DNA from: Bacillota bacterium
GTDB lineage: Bacteria; Bacillota; Clostridia; Lachnospirales; Lachnospiraceae
Direction of reading: 5' to 3'
DNA length: 51,715 bases
NCBI GenBank assembly: GCA_023411225.1
Contig: JAEYPA010000120.1
Location: 1 to 51,715, forward strand
The first letter of the stretch is position 1; every line of letters begins with the position of its first letter. Below are positions 14,706-23,634 of the stretch, one piece after another. The notes under the pieces are model-generated. The model searched no databases and was not told the DNA's origin. It saw nothing but the letters and a program-made list of their open reading frames with translations. A program made the translations under genes and the position numbers.

Positions 14706-14734
14706 ATTGTACCATATATCAATTGTTTTATTAA
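14706..14734 (-). promoter_or_regulatory. Promoter of the FtsX-type ABC operon
   Basis: TTAATA (14734-14729) and TACAAT (14711-14706) on the minus strand are spaced by 17 bp, in the divergent region with the P-type ATPase. Confidence 0.5.
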
Positions 14735-14760
14735 GATTACCTTAATTTTTATTTTGGGGA

Positions 14761-14790
14761 TTGTAAAGCCATCCTAATTATGGATACAAT
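14761..14790 (+). promoter_or_regulatory. Promoter of the P-type ATPase gene
   Basis: TTGTAA (14761-14766) and TACAAT (14785-14790) are spaced by 18 bp. Transcription from here would produce a leader of about 105 nt holding the two hairpins at 14816-14862. Confidence 0.5.
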
Positions 14791-14815
14791 AATAAATAGA
14801 ATGTGTAATTATCAA

Positions 14816-14862
14816 GTACGTCTTAACGTACCTACTCACCACCAACAGAGGTGGGTGTCGTA
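14816..14862 (+). promoter_or_regulatory. Structured leader of the P-type ATPase mRNA, unclassified
   Basis: There are two adjacent inverted repeats. GTACGT-CTTA-ACGTAC (14816-14831) is followed by CTCACCACC-AACAGA-GGTGGGTG (near 14834-14856). There is no terminator T-run and no recognised riboswitch consensus. A metal-responsive leader or a protein operator is possible. Confidence 0.35.
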
Positions 14863-14902
14863 TCTTCATTTAAAAAACAAATAAGAGAAATCGGGTGAAA
14901 CT

Positions 14903-17485
14903 ATGAATAGAACAAATCCTTACCCAGAAGATTCCACACATATACCAGCTTTTGTTCGATATTCCCCACAAATTGGTTATGGTTTGACAAGCGAGCAAGT
15001 GGATATTCGAGTGAGACAAGGACAGACCAATGTACCTGTGGAGCCTCCTTCAAAAACTACTAAAGAAATTATCTTTAGTAACACTTTTACTTATTTTAAC
15101 TTAATATTTGCTATTATTACCGCTTTACTTATTGGTGTTGGCTCTTATAGAGACCTGGCCTTTGTTCCTATTATTGTTGCCAACACTCTGATAGGTATTA
15201 TTCAGGAGATACGTTCTAAGAGAACTTTAGCAAAGCTTTCCGTCCTCAGTGCTCCTAAAGCCACTGTTCTTAGGGATGGCAATACCAGAACCATTCCGGT
15301 TGAGAATCTTGTTTTAGATGATTTAGCCATCTTCTCTGCCGGTAATCAAATTAGCGCTGATGGTACTGTATTAGCCGGTGAAGTTCAGGTAAATGAATCT
15401 CTAATCACCGGTGAATCTGATGAAATAACCAAACGTCCTGGAGATCATCTTTTATCAGGAAGCTTTGTTGTTTCGGGAAGATGCCAGTGTAGGCTTGAAA
15501 AGGTAGGAACGGACTCCTATGCTGCTAAATTGACCTCTGAAGCAAAGGTTATGGATACTGAGGAACAATCAGAAATGATTCGTTCTCTGGATAGAATAGT
15601 AAAAGTTGTAGGTGTGCTTATTATTCCAATCAGTATTGTTTTATTCTCACAACAATATTTTTATAACCATTCTACCTTGAAAGACAGTGTTACTTCTACT
15701 GCTGCAGCGATTATGGGAATGATTCCTGAAGGGCTTTATCTTCTAACAAGCGTTGCCCTTGCTGTTAGTGTAATCCGCTTAGCAAACAAGAAAGTCCTTG
15801 TTCATGATATGAAGTGTATTGAGACATTAGCACGTGTTAATGTACTATGTGTTGATAAAACAGGAACTATCACTGAAACCAAAATGACCGTGAATGATTT
15901 AGTTCCACTAGCACCTTATGATTCTTCTAAAATGCCTGCTTTGGAGCTTTTACTAGGAGATTTTGTTCTGGCCATGGAACGTGACAATGAGACTATGAAT
16001 GCTTTAGCTGAGCGTTTTACTCAGGGGACAGGTAATTACCCTCAATCTACCACTTCCTTTTCCTCAGCTACCAAATACAGCAGTGCAACCTTTGCGGATA
16101 ATACCTATGTTCTGGGAGCTCCAGAGTTTGTACTGCAAGATCAGTTTGTAAATTATGAAAGCATAATTACATCCTACAGCCGTGAAGGTTTTCGTGTTCT
16201 TGTATTTGGAATCTATCACGGGACTATAGATGGGAAAATTTTAACATCTCCGGTTACGCCATTAGGACTTGTTCTTTTAAGTAATCCGATTCGAAAAGAA
16301 GCCAAAGCAACCTTCCACTATTTCGCAAAACAGGGAGTCACCATAAAAGTCATTTCCGGTGATAATCCAATTACTGTTTCTAAGGTAGCAACGGAAGCAG
16401 GTATACAAAATGCAGATAAATACGTAGATGCCTCCACTCTTACTTCTATGTCCGATATTAGAGAAGCTATGGATAAGTATACAGTCTTTGGGCGAGTTAC
16501 TCCTAATCAAAAAAGACAGTTTGTACAGGCTTTAAAGGATGACGGCAATATTGTAGCGATGACTGGCGATGGTGTAAACGATGTATTGGCACTCAAGGAT
16601 GCTGACTGTAGTATCGCAATGGCTTCTGGTAGCGATGTAGCTGCTCAAGCTGCGCAACTTGTTTTACTAGAATCCAATTTTGCCTGCATGCCTTCTGTTG
16701 TTTTGGAAGGACGGCGTGTAGTTAATAACATTGAGCGTTCAGCGAGTTTATTCCTAGTAAAGAATATTTTTTCTTTCCTATTGTCCATATTCTCAATGGT
16801 ATTAATGGTTAACTATCCTTTACAACCTTCACAGATTTCACTAATCAGTATGTTTACAATTGGTATACCTGCATTTTTACTTGCTTTAGAGCCAAATACC
16901 AAACGGATAAGTGGTCATTTTATTCCAAATATCATGCTTAAAGCTCTACCCGGTGGTCTAACAGATTTTATTGCAGTAAGTGCATTAGTTCTTTTTAGCT
17001 TTGAGTTTGAAGTAGGAGCCAAGGATGTTTCTACCGCTAGCACTCTGGTATTGGCTTTTGTAGGCTTCTTGATTCTATTCAATATCAGCCGCCCAATGAA
17101 CCGTTGGAGATGGATTGTTATGATCAGTATGACGGCAGGCTTAGGTTTCTGTAGTTTATTTATGAGAGATTTATTCCAGATAAATGATATTTCTCCTCGA
17201 TGTACCATGTTACTTGTTTTGTTTGTTATCGCCTCAGAACCGGTATTTAGATATCTTGGCCAGATTATTTCAGCTTTAAGGGCCTTTTCCTATAAGCACA
17301 AGTTACGTAAGGCTAAGATAAAAGAGTGGGAAGCAAATGGTTCTTTAACAGAAACCCGTCTGAATCCAGAGACATTAGAGGAACCTGATGACTTTACAGA
17401 GTTCCAGCTAGAATTGTTTAATAAAGTAAAACCTGATAAGAAGCAAAAGAAAAAAGTTGGTCGAAAGGTAAAGCAAGAATACTAA
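14903..17485 (+). CDS. Cation-transporting P-type ATPase, CtpE/PacL-like
   Basis: 860 residues. The phosphorylation motif is DKTGTIT, the actuator loop is ITGESDEI (TGES), and the hinge TGDGVNDVLALKDADCSIAM is intact. There are two helices before the actuator domain, two after it, and about six at the C-terminus, the P2-like topology. No N-terminal heavy-metal domain or CPC motif is seen, so soft-metal transport is unlikely. Resemblance is to the Exp7/CtpE group linked to calcium uptake in other bacteria. The cation is not proven here. The RBS is weak (GGGTGA). Confidence 0.88.
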   Translation: MNRTNPYPEDSTHIPAFVRYSPQIGYGLTSEQVDIRVRQGQTNVPVEPPSKTTKEIIFSNTFTYFNLIFAIITALLIGVGSYRDLAFVPIIVANTLIGIIQEIRSKRTLAKLSVLSAPKATVLRDGNTRTIPVENLVLDDLAIFSAGNQISADGTVLAGEVQVNESLITGESDEITKRPGDHLLSGSFVVSGRCQCRLEKVGTDSYAAKLTSEAKVMDTEEQSEMIRSLDRIVKVVGVLIIPISIVLFSQQYFYNHSTLKDSVTSTAAAIMGMIPEGLYLLTSVALAVSVIRLANKKVLVHDMKCIETLARVNVLCVDKTGTITETKMTVNDLVPLAPYDSSKMPALELLLGDFVLAMERDNETMNALAERFTQGTGNYPQSTTSFSSATKYSSATFADNTYVLGAPEFVLQDQFVNYESIITSYSREGFRVLVFGIYHGTIDGKILTSPVTPLGLVLLSNPIRKEAKATFHYFAKQGVTIKVISGDNPITVSKVATEAGIQNADKYVDASTLTSMSDIREAMDKYTVFGRVTPNQKRQFVQALKDDGNIVAMTGDGVNDVLALKDADCSIAMASGSDVAAQAAQLVLLESNFACMPSVVLEGRRVVNNIERSASLFLVKNIFSFLLSIFSMVLMVNYPLQPSQISLISMFTIGIPAFLLALEPNTKRISGHFIPNIMLKALPGGLTDFIAVSALVLFSFEFEVGAKDVSTASTLVLAFVGFLILFNISRPMNRWRWIVMISMTAGLGFCSLFMRDLFQINDISPRCTMLLVLFVIASEPVFRYLGQIISALRAFSYKHKLRKAKIKEWEANGSLTETRLNPETLEEPDDFTEFQLELFNKVKPDKKQKKKVGRKVKQEY

Positions 17486-17499
17486 CAAAGGAGATATAG

Positions 17500-17970
17500 A
17501 TGATGAATCAGGCAGTCGAGTATTTTACAAATCAAAATATGAAATCTCAAATTAAAGAATTTGACGTCTCTAGTGCAACTGTAGAATTAGCAGCCATGGC
17601 TGTTGGTTGTGAACCTCAGCAAATTGCTAAGACCTTATCCTTCTTGATCAATGATACTCCGGTATTAATTGTTGCAGCAGGTGATGCTAAAATTGATAAT
17701 TCTAAATATAAGGCTCAGTTCCAAACCAAGGCTAAAATGCTTACACCAGATCAAGTGGAGACCCTTATTGGACATCGTATAGGTGGTGTATGCCCCTTTG
17801 GTATAAAACCAGGTGTAAATGTCTACTTAGACATCTCACTAAAACGTTTTTCTACTGTATTTGCTGCCTGTGGTAGCTCTAACATGGTCATTCAGTTGTC
17901 TATACCCGAGCTTGAACAGCATTCTAATTTCCTAAGTTGGATTGACGTGTGTAAGAACTGGAATGAGTAG
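17500..17970 (+). CDS. YbaK/EbsC-type aminoacyl-tRNA deacylase
   Basis: 156 residues. The fold markers are CEPQQIAKTLSFLINDTPVL (conserved Lys in AKTL), VAAGDAKIDNSKYK, IGGVCPFG and a late FAACGSSN segment (GS in the active-site pocket). These proteins hydrolyse mischarged aminoacyl-tRNAs, Cys- or Ala-tRNA(Pro) according to subgroup. The gene follows the P-type ATPase by 14 bp with AAAGGAG, so the two are probably co-transcribed. ATG 17500 and ATG 17503 are both possible starts. Confidence 0.88.
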   Translation: MMNQAVEYFTNQNMKSQIKEFDVSSATVELAAMAVGCEPQQIAKTLSFLINDTPVLIVAAGDAKIDNSKYKAQFQTKAKMLTPDQVETLIGHRIGGVCPFGIKPGVNVYLDISLKRFSTVFAACGSSNMVIQLSIPELEQHSNFLSWIDVCKNWNE

Positions 17971-17988
17971 GGACTTTCCTATATTAAT

Positions 17989-18026
17989 AAAAGGAGTTAT
18001 CTCTTCTATGCGAGATAACTCCTTTT
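17989..18026. terminator. Bidirectional terminator
   Basis: AAAAGGAGTTATCTC and GAGATAACTCCTTTT form a 15-bp perfect stem with an 8-base loop, between the convergent deacylase and sugar permease genes. Confidence 0.85.
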
Positions 18027-18073
18027 ATCTTCAATTTCATATTCCAATATTTATTATAATATTCCCCGATTTT

Positions 18074-18922
18074 TTATTCCTTTACACCACCAAGGGCAAC
18101 ACCAGCAATAATATATTTTGATAACAGGAAGTATACTATAAATAATGGTAATACAGTAAGACTTAATCCTAGATAGATTGAACCATACTCAGTTTTATAA
18201 ATATCTCCATTAAGCAATCCTACCATAATTGGCATTGTATGTTTTTTATTATCAGTTAATATAATTGCAGGTATGAATAATTGATTCCAATTGTTTACGA
18301 AAGCAAAGATCGCTTGAGTTGCAATAGCCGGTTTCATAATCGGAATAACTATTCTGTTAAAGATGTTAAATTCACGGGCTCCATCTATTCGTGCAGAATT
18401 AATAATATCTATGGATAATGTTGCCTGCAAATACTGCCTCATGAAGAATACAGTAGCTGGTGCAGCTATAGCTGGCAATATTAATGGTAAAAAGCTATTG
18501 ATCATATGAACCTTATAAACGAATTGATAGAAACCAATACTTGTTATCTGCGCAGGAATAATCATTATAGCTAAAATAAATGTAAAAAATGGTTGACGCA
18601 ATTTCCATTGATATGTAATTAATGCATAAGCTGTTAATGATGAGAAATATACTGTACAAAGTGTTGCACCAGTAGAAACTATGAAAGAGTTCTTAAATCC
18701 GGTCATAGCGTCAAAATTCTTTCCATTCAATAATTCAAAGTTACTGCTTAAGAAGTGGCTAGGGATTATTGAAATTGGATTAGCTATAACTTGTGCAGAT
18801 GAATGAGTAGCATTTACAAACATGGAGTAAAATGGGAATATACTCAACAACGCCAAGATTATACACACAATATACTTTAATACAACATACAATGTTGAAC
18901 TTGCTTGTCTTTTTTTAATCAT
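18074..18922 (-). CDS. Carbohydrate ABC transporter permease, MalG family
   Basis: 282 residues with six membrane helices, starting with YIVCIILALLSIFPFYSMFV. The EAA-type loop that docks the ATPase is present as SARIDGAREFNIFNRIVIP. It overlaps the upstream permease gene by 4 nt (ATGA). It forms the membrane pore with the MalF-like partner. No sugar specificity can be read from the sequence. Confidence 0.92.
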   Translation of the reverse strand: MIKKRQASSTLYVVLKYIVCIILALLSIFPFYSMFVNATHSSAQVIANPISIIPSHFLSSNFELLNGKNFDAMTGFKNSFIVSTGATLCTVYFSSLTAYALITYQWKLRQPFFTFILAIMIIPAQITSIGFYQFVYKVHMINSFLPLILPAIAAPATVFFMRQYLQATLSIDIINSARIDGAREFNIFNRIVIPIMKPAIATQAIFAFVNNWNQLFIPAIILTDNKKHTMPIMVGLLNGDIYKTEYGSIYLGLSLTVLPLFIVYFLLSKYIIAGVALGGVKE

Positions 18923-19899
18923 AAAGCCACCCCCTTTGCTGCCTGATTGGCTTTTTTAAGCTCTTTCCTTACTCTCTTCTCAATCTTCTTTTGTCTTCCG
19001 GCATCCCTATCTCTCATGAGGATAAATACAAATACAGATAATATACCAATAATGACAAACATAATCATACTTGCAGCGGAAGCCCGATTATACAAGAAAC
19101 TTCCTTTGAATGCCTGATGATATATAAATAAACTTGTTGTTAGCGTAGCATCCGATGGAGCACCATCTAAGTATAACAGTGGAATATCAAACATCTGAAG
19201 GCCACCAACCATACTGGTTACCAGTGTAAACAGCATAATTGTCCTTAAATTAGGCAGAGTAACGTTAAAGAATATTTGTCTTCCAGTTGCTCCATCAATC
19301 TCTGCCGCTTCGAATAATTCAGGGTTAATACCTAAAACACCAGAAATTAATATAATCATTGTATATCCATACCACATCCAAAATTGGATAAATGCTATAA
19401 CGCCTTTACTGGTCCATGCCATAACAGTAAAATCCAATGGTTGTTTAATAAATCCTAGTCCTTTCAATATTGTATTAACAGCTCCCACAGGATACCCAAA
19501 TAAATTGTTATACAGAATAGCTATCGTAGCTGCCGTAATAATGTTAGGCATATAGAATAAAACCTTAAAAACTCCCTGACCTTTAATTTTATGACGACGA
19601 TTTGTAAACCAAGCCGTAAGCACTAATGCTAATAGAATCTGTGGTATAAAGTTCATTATCCAAATAATAAATGTATTTGATAAAGCTGTTCTAAAAGAAG
19701 AATTGTTCAAAACATTTACATAGTTATCAAACGGGTGATCAAGAATATTCCATTTAGTAGCAGCCATTCCTTTAAAATCAGTAAAGCCTAATACACTAGT
19801 AAATATAATTGGGTAAAGTTGAAAAATCAGGAACGCAACGACAAAAGGAATACAAAATATATATCCAAACCTAGCGTAACTAACACCTTTACGCTTCAT
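18919..19899 (-). CDS. Carbohydrate ABC transporter permease, MalF family
   Basis: 326 residues with six helices and the docking loop EAAEIDGATGRQIFFNVTLP. The C-terminus is basic (RQKKIEKRVRKELKKANQ), which is usual for the family. There is no ATPase gene in this cluster; a shared MsmK/UgpC-type ATPase elsewhere is expected. Confidence 0.92.
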   Translation of the reverse strand: MKRKGVSYARFGYIFCIPFVVAFLIFQLYPIIFTSVLGFTDFKGMAATKWNILDHPFDNYVNVLNNSSFRTALSNTFIIWIMNFIPQILLALVLTAWFTNRRHKIKGQGVFKVLFYMPNIITAATIAILYNNLFGYPVGAVNTILKGLGFIKQPLDFTVMAWTSKGVIAFIQFWMWYGYTMIILISGVLGINPELFEAAEIDGATGRQIFFNVTLPNLRTIMLFTLVTSMVGGLQMFDIPLLYLDGAPSDATLTTSLFIYHQAFKGSFLYNRASAASMIMFVIIGILSVFVFILMRDRDAGRQKKIEKRVRKELKKANQAAKGVAL

Positions 19900-19966
19900 G
19901 AGCGTCCACCTCCAATAATGTTAATATAACTTGCATTGTAACTAATATTTTACATAGCGACATAAC

Positions 19967-20002
19967 ACGGGGGCGACCGAATAGGCATTCGCCCGCCCCC
20001 GT
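19967..20002 (-). other. GC-rich intercistronic stem-loop
   Basis: ACGGGGGCG pairs with CGCCCCCGT, with an inner GAAT/ATTC stem, between the binding-protein and permease genes. In the direction of transcription the T-run precedes the stem, so it is not a standard terminator. Such loops commonly protect the abundant binding-protein mRNA. Confidence 0.65.
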
Positions 20003-20022
20003 AAAAAAATACAATCTAGTTA

Positions 20023-21462
20023 TTATTCTACAGTAATATCGAAGGTGTTACCAACCTGTTTCTTGAAATCAGCTAAAGTCTGCTCTTTAGATTTCTTTCC
20101 TGCTGTATACTGACGTGTTGCGTCTCTATACAGAGCATTAATTGCCTCATCATACTGTGTCAATTTCTTACCATCTGCATATTTACTAGCTGGAATGAAC
20201 ACTTCAAACATATTCTGTCCATTTAAGAAATCAACCTTGCCATCAGATCTAGCTAATACAGTATTAATAGCAACTGCATCCTTAGTTTTTGTTTTGTTTA
20301 GCATACCATTTGCCCATAAGTACTGAAGGCCAGTATCAGAGCTATCAAGTGTAATCCACTCAATAATCTTACCAACTGTTGCTGGAATCTTAGTACTCTT
20401 GTTAGCAAATACCCAAGAACCACCCCAGAAGAAACCAATTACAGGATCACATATAGCCCAGTCACCAAATGTACCTTCACCAATTTTTGTACCGCCGCAC
20501 TGCTCAACCATTTTATAGTTTACTAACCAAGCTGGACCAAAGAAGCCGAAAATTGGCTGAGGGCCTTTACCAGCCATATCTGTGAACCATGCTGGCTGCC
20601 AGTCCTGAGTATCATTGTGCCAATTATTGTCTTTTAATTTCTTAGAATAATCTAAGAAAGCTTCACGCTTAGGGTCAATAACAAGTTTGCCATCTACAAC
20701 CCAACCTTGATCTGAAGAATTCTCAACTGCATGCCAGATATCTCCATCACCAGATACGACACCATAGCCTTTAGCTTTTAAATCTGCAGCAGCTTTGAAG
20801 AAACCATCCCAATCAGTACCCATTTTTTCTTTGATAACCTTAGGATCATCAGTTCCCCAAACATCTCTAGCTATAGAACGACGATAGATGAAAGCTCCAC
20901 CAGTTGCCTGGTATCCAAGTGCTACAACGCTACCAGCCTCGTTAGTTCCGATATCAACAGAGTATTGAGCTACTTCACCTTCTTTAATCTTGTTATCTAC
21001 ATCGATACCCAAATCTTTGTAAGCTGCAGCGTAAGAAGCGCCTTCACCAATAGTGTACTTCTTAACGAAAGCTGCCTCTGCACAATAGATATCTGGAGCA
21101 GATTCGCCACCACCTTGTAATGCTGCGTCAAGAGCTGGTTGATATTGCTGCTTAGTTGTAGGAACAACTGTCTTTTTCATCTTAAGTTTTACATCTGGAT
21201 GGTCATCTAGGTATTTTTGAACCATAGAAGGAACCTCTTCAGTAAATGCGTAAACATTAATTGTTGTTACGCTTGCATCATCTGATACTGTTGGAGTATC
21301 AGCGTCCTTTGATGCTGGTGTAGTTGCATCTCCTGCATTAGAAGCAGCTGGTTTACTACTATCAGCAGGTTTGTTTGTGGTGTCATCTTTTTTGCCGCAG
21401 CTAGTAAGTGCGAAAGACAAAACAAGAAGACAGCTTAAGAATAAAGCAATAAAACGTTTCAT
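20023..21462 (-). CDS. Extracellular sugar-binding lipoprotein
   Basis: 479 residues. The lipoprotein signal peptide MKRFIALFLSCLLVLSFALT has the lipobox LTSC with Cys22. A Ser/Ala/Pro/Thr/Asp linker follows (about 25-62), then a family 1 solute-binding domain (VTTINVYAFTEEVPSMVQKY ... WQPAWFTDMAGKGP). GAGGAGG precedes the ATG. It delivers sugar to the two permeases encoded downstream. A TATAAT -10 lies at 21517-21512 with no clear -35, in keeping with activator control. Confidence 0.92.
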   Translation of the reverse strand: MKRFIALFLSCLLVLSFALTSCGKKDDTTNKPADSSKPAASNAGDATTPASKDADTPTVSDDASVTTINVYAFTEEVPSMVQKYLDDHPDVKLKMKKTVVPTTKQQYQPALDAALQGGGESAPDIYCAEAAFVKKYTIGEGASYAAAYKDLGIDVDNKIKEGEVAQYSVDIGTNEAGSVVALGYQATGGAFIYRRSIARDVWGTDDPKVIKEKMGTDWDGFFKAAADLKAKGYGVVSGDGDIWHAVENSSDQGWVVDGKLVIDPKREAFLDYSKKLKDNNWHNDTQDWQPAWFTDMAGKGPQPIFGFFGPAWLVNYKMVEQCGGTKIGEGTFGDWAICDPVIGFFWGGSWVFANKSTKIPATVGKIIEWITLDSSDTGLQYLWANGMLNKTKTKDAVAINTVLARSDGKVDFLNGQNMFEVFIPASKYADGKKLTQYDEAINALYRDATRQYTAGKKSKEQTLADFKKQVGNTFDITVE

Positions 21463-21715
21463 AAAAATCCTCCTCTTTTTTTATGTAAATTTTATACAGC
21501 TTACAAGTAAAATTATACAAAATAATTAGAGGACATGCTCCTTGTTTATTGCTATCTTGTAATCAAATAATGCTAAATTTATACTAGCTTTGTTAATTAT
21601 ATATATTTTTTAGTGTTTTTATTGGGATTTATTGGCGTTTTTAGTTATAATCAGAATATATGCCTCAAAAGCCATTGGTAATATTATATAATTCAGATTT
21701 TTTCTTAACTTTGTT

Positions 21716-22573
21716 TCACTTCATAAAGTCCTTATATTCAGATGGAGTACAGTGATTTTTTGCTCTGAAAACACGATTAAAGGTGGCTAAACTGCTAAAT
21801 CCGGACTTCATAGCAACTTGCATAATAGTATTATCAGTCTCCAATAACAGTTGCTCAGCATACATTAATCTTCTGTTTAACAGATACTCATAACAGGTTA
21901 CGTTCATAATCTGTTTAAAGAGTCTGGTAAAATGATACTTACTAAATCCAGCTATTTTTGCAATGTCATCTATACTAAGGTTCTCTGTACAATGTTCATT
22001 TATATATTGACATACATAAAAAAAGCAATCTATGTATTCATGTTGCTTTCGATTTTTTGTCATTACAGACGTATAATTACTAGTAGTACATTTTCTTGCC
22101 AAAATTGTGAAAAACCGGATTAGTAATGCATAAGAAGAGGCAACCCAAAATGGCATGTCTGAGAAATACTCTGATATAATATCCATTATTAAGGAAGTGA
22201 GGTTCTTATGTATATCAGGCATATTTTCTGGAGTGGCTATGACAAATGGGCGAAACATCTGGAATACAGACTTAAACTCCTTTAAATCATTGAGCAAGGT
22301 TCCATTAAACAGAATGACAACTCTGCATCCAGTTTTAGGTGCTTTTATACCATGAATTTCTCCTGGCGGTATTATTAGAATATCATTTGTTCTAAGCTTA
22401 TATTCTTTTTCATTTATAATTATTGTATATTCATTTTCTAGGGGCATTATAATCTCAGTAGCAGAATGCCAATGTGGTGGATAGTCTTCAGATTGTTTAT
22501 TCAAATATATCTTAAGTTTTAGATTATCTTGATAATTAACTACTTCTCGAATTCCATTTATATCTTCAATCAT
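21716..22573 (-). CDS. AraC-family regulator with N-terminal cupin domain
   Basis: 285 residues. The cupin sensor (about 15-95) has HWHSATEIIMPLENEY and IPPGEIHGIK. Two C-terminal HTH motifs (about 185-283) include NLSIDDIAKIAGFSKYHFTR and IMQVAMKSGFSSLATFNRVF. It lies just upstream of the sugar transporter in the same direction and is the probable activator of that operon. The inducer is unknown. Confidence 0.9.
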   Translation of the reverse strand: MIEDINGIREVVNYQDNLKLKIYLNKQSEDYPPHWHSATEIIMPLENEYTIIINEKEYKLRTNDILIIPPGEIHGIKAPKTGCRVVILFNGTLLNDLKEFKSVFQMFRPFVIATPENMPDIHKNLTSLIMDIISEYFSDMPFWVASSYALLIRFFTILARKCTTSNYTSVMTKNRKQHEYIDCFFYVCQYINEHCTENLSIDDIAKIAGFSKYHFTRLFKQIMNVTCYEYLLNRRLMYAEQLLLETDNTIMQVAMKSGFSSLATFNRVFRAKNHCTPSEYKDFMK

Positions 22574-22907
22574 AAATTTCCTTCTTTCATCACTTTATTA
22601 AGATATGTTTAATGTATCTACTATAATGCCTAAATCTCTATTTATATGTTATTATAGATAATTAATTGTGTCAAGATTTTACTATTTTTATTTTTTTAAC
22701 CCATCTGCATCCTTTTTTTGGCCACTGAATAGATTAGTAAGAAAAGATAAGTTGTTAAACCAAGATAACCCCAAGATACCAGAGAACAATCCTTCTTTTA
22801 ACATAGGAACAGATGATGGTAGCATAACAATTTACATGTTTCTTCATGCAGAAACGGTGTAACCCCTTATCGGGCTACACCGTTTCTTATAAAAAAATTC
22901 ATTTATA
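22574..22907. other. Intergenic region containing a terminator and a doubtful short ORF
   Basis: AGAAACGGTGTA and TACACCGTTTCT (22850-22887) form a strong terminator for the leftward gene at 22908. A GTG-initiated plus-strand frame (22668-22862, 64 codons) ends inside that stem and has no RBS. Its second half (NPSFNIGTDDGSITIYMFLH) looks protein-like, so a gene remnant is possible. Confidence 0.5.
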
Positions 22908-23393
22908 CTACTCTACGCTTAGTGTTTCATCCAATTTCTTAAAAATTATGCAAATCGTTTGATTATCAAGACTAGGATCCTCTCGTTTCATTTTATACAA
23001 ATAGTCCTCAGGGTAGTACTCCACATCAAATCCACTAACAATTTTCAGGTTGTTTAGTTCAATGTATTTAAAACATTCTTGAAACCAGTTCGGTCCCAAC
23101 TCCTTTACATGAACATCAAAACAGTAATATTCACCTTCTGCTCTTGTATACCTATAATACTCATCCCCCTCAAATTTAGTTACCGGCATCAAAGGGGCAT
23201 ACCCAAAGCTATCCGTTTGAAAATCAGAATCCAAAGCCATAAACCTTTCATTATGATCACGATTTTTTATATCAGAATTTATTACATCTAGTTGTAGTCT
23301 CCTGAAATCAATCTCATCATGTTCATTGAAAAATATTTTTGTCATAATTCCCATATACTTCTGTTCCTTAAGAAATATCAACTTACATTTCAT
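22908..23393 (-). CDS. Stand-alone GyrI-like / AraC effector-binding domain protein (tentative)
   Basis: 161 residues without a DNA-binding domain. The layout (basic N-terminus, DFRRLQLDVI helix, FGYAPLMPVTKFEGDEYYRY, EGEYYCFDVHVKELGPNWFQ and a final strand CIIFKKL) follows GyrI-like domains, which bind small hydrophobic ligands. The first ATG (23393) is only weakly supported, and a later ATG (MGIMTKIFF) is possible. The family call rests on overall pattern only. Confidence 0.5.
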   Translation of the reverse strand: MKCKLIFLKEQKYMGIMTKIFFNEHDEIDFRRLQLDVINSDIKNRDHNERFMALDSDFQTDSFGYAPLMPVTKFEGDEYYRYTRAEGEYYCFDVHVKELGPNWFQECFKYIELNNLKIVSGFDVEYYPEDYLYKMKREDPSLDNQTICIIFKKLDETLSVE

Positions 23394-23500
23394 ATCTTAA
23401 TATTCTCCCTTCATTTTTTTACACACACTTATGATACAATTCTCTTCTGATGAAAAACACATAGTGGTCTTCATATTTCCACAATTGCAACGAATGTACA

Positions 23501-23557
23501 ACTAAATATATCACTCTTAATTTGACAACAGTATGTCATATTATGAGTGATATTTTA
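23501..23557. repeat. Hairpin repeat copy A
   Basis: This long imperfect inverted repeat (ATCACTCTTAATTTGACA ... TGTCATATTATGAGTGAT) shares about three quarters of its bases with copy B at 25793-25849, in the same orientation. It lies downstream of the YhgE-like gene and may act as its terminator. A T-run follows on the plus side. Confidence 0.6.
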
Positions 23558-23634
23558 ATTTTTTTACTATTTCTTATGTATTCTATAAAATGTCTATGCC
23601 TCGAAAATCCACTCCAATTCTACGCCTTTCAACT

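Noticed and set aside
22668..22862. 64-codon plus-strand ORF before the gene at 22908
   Set aside because: GTG start without an RBS, and the stop lies inside a terminator stem. Not reported as a gene, although its second half is protein-like.
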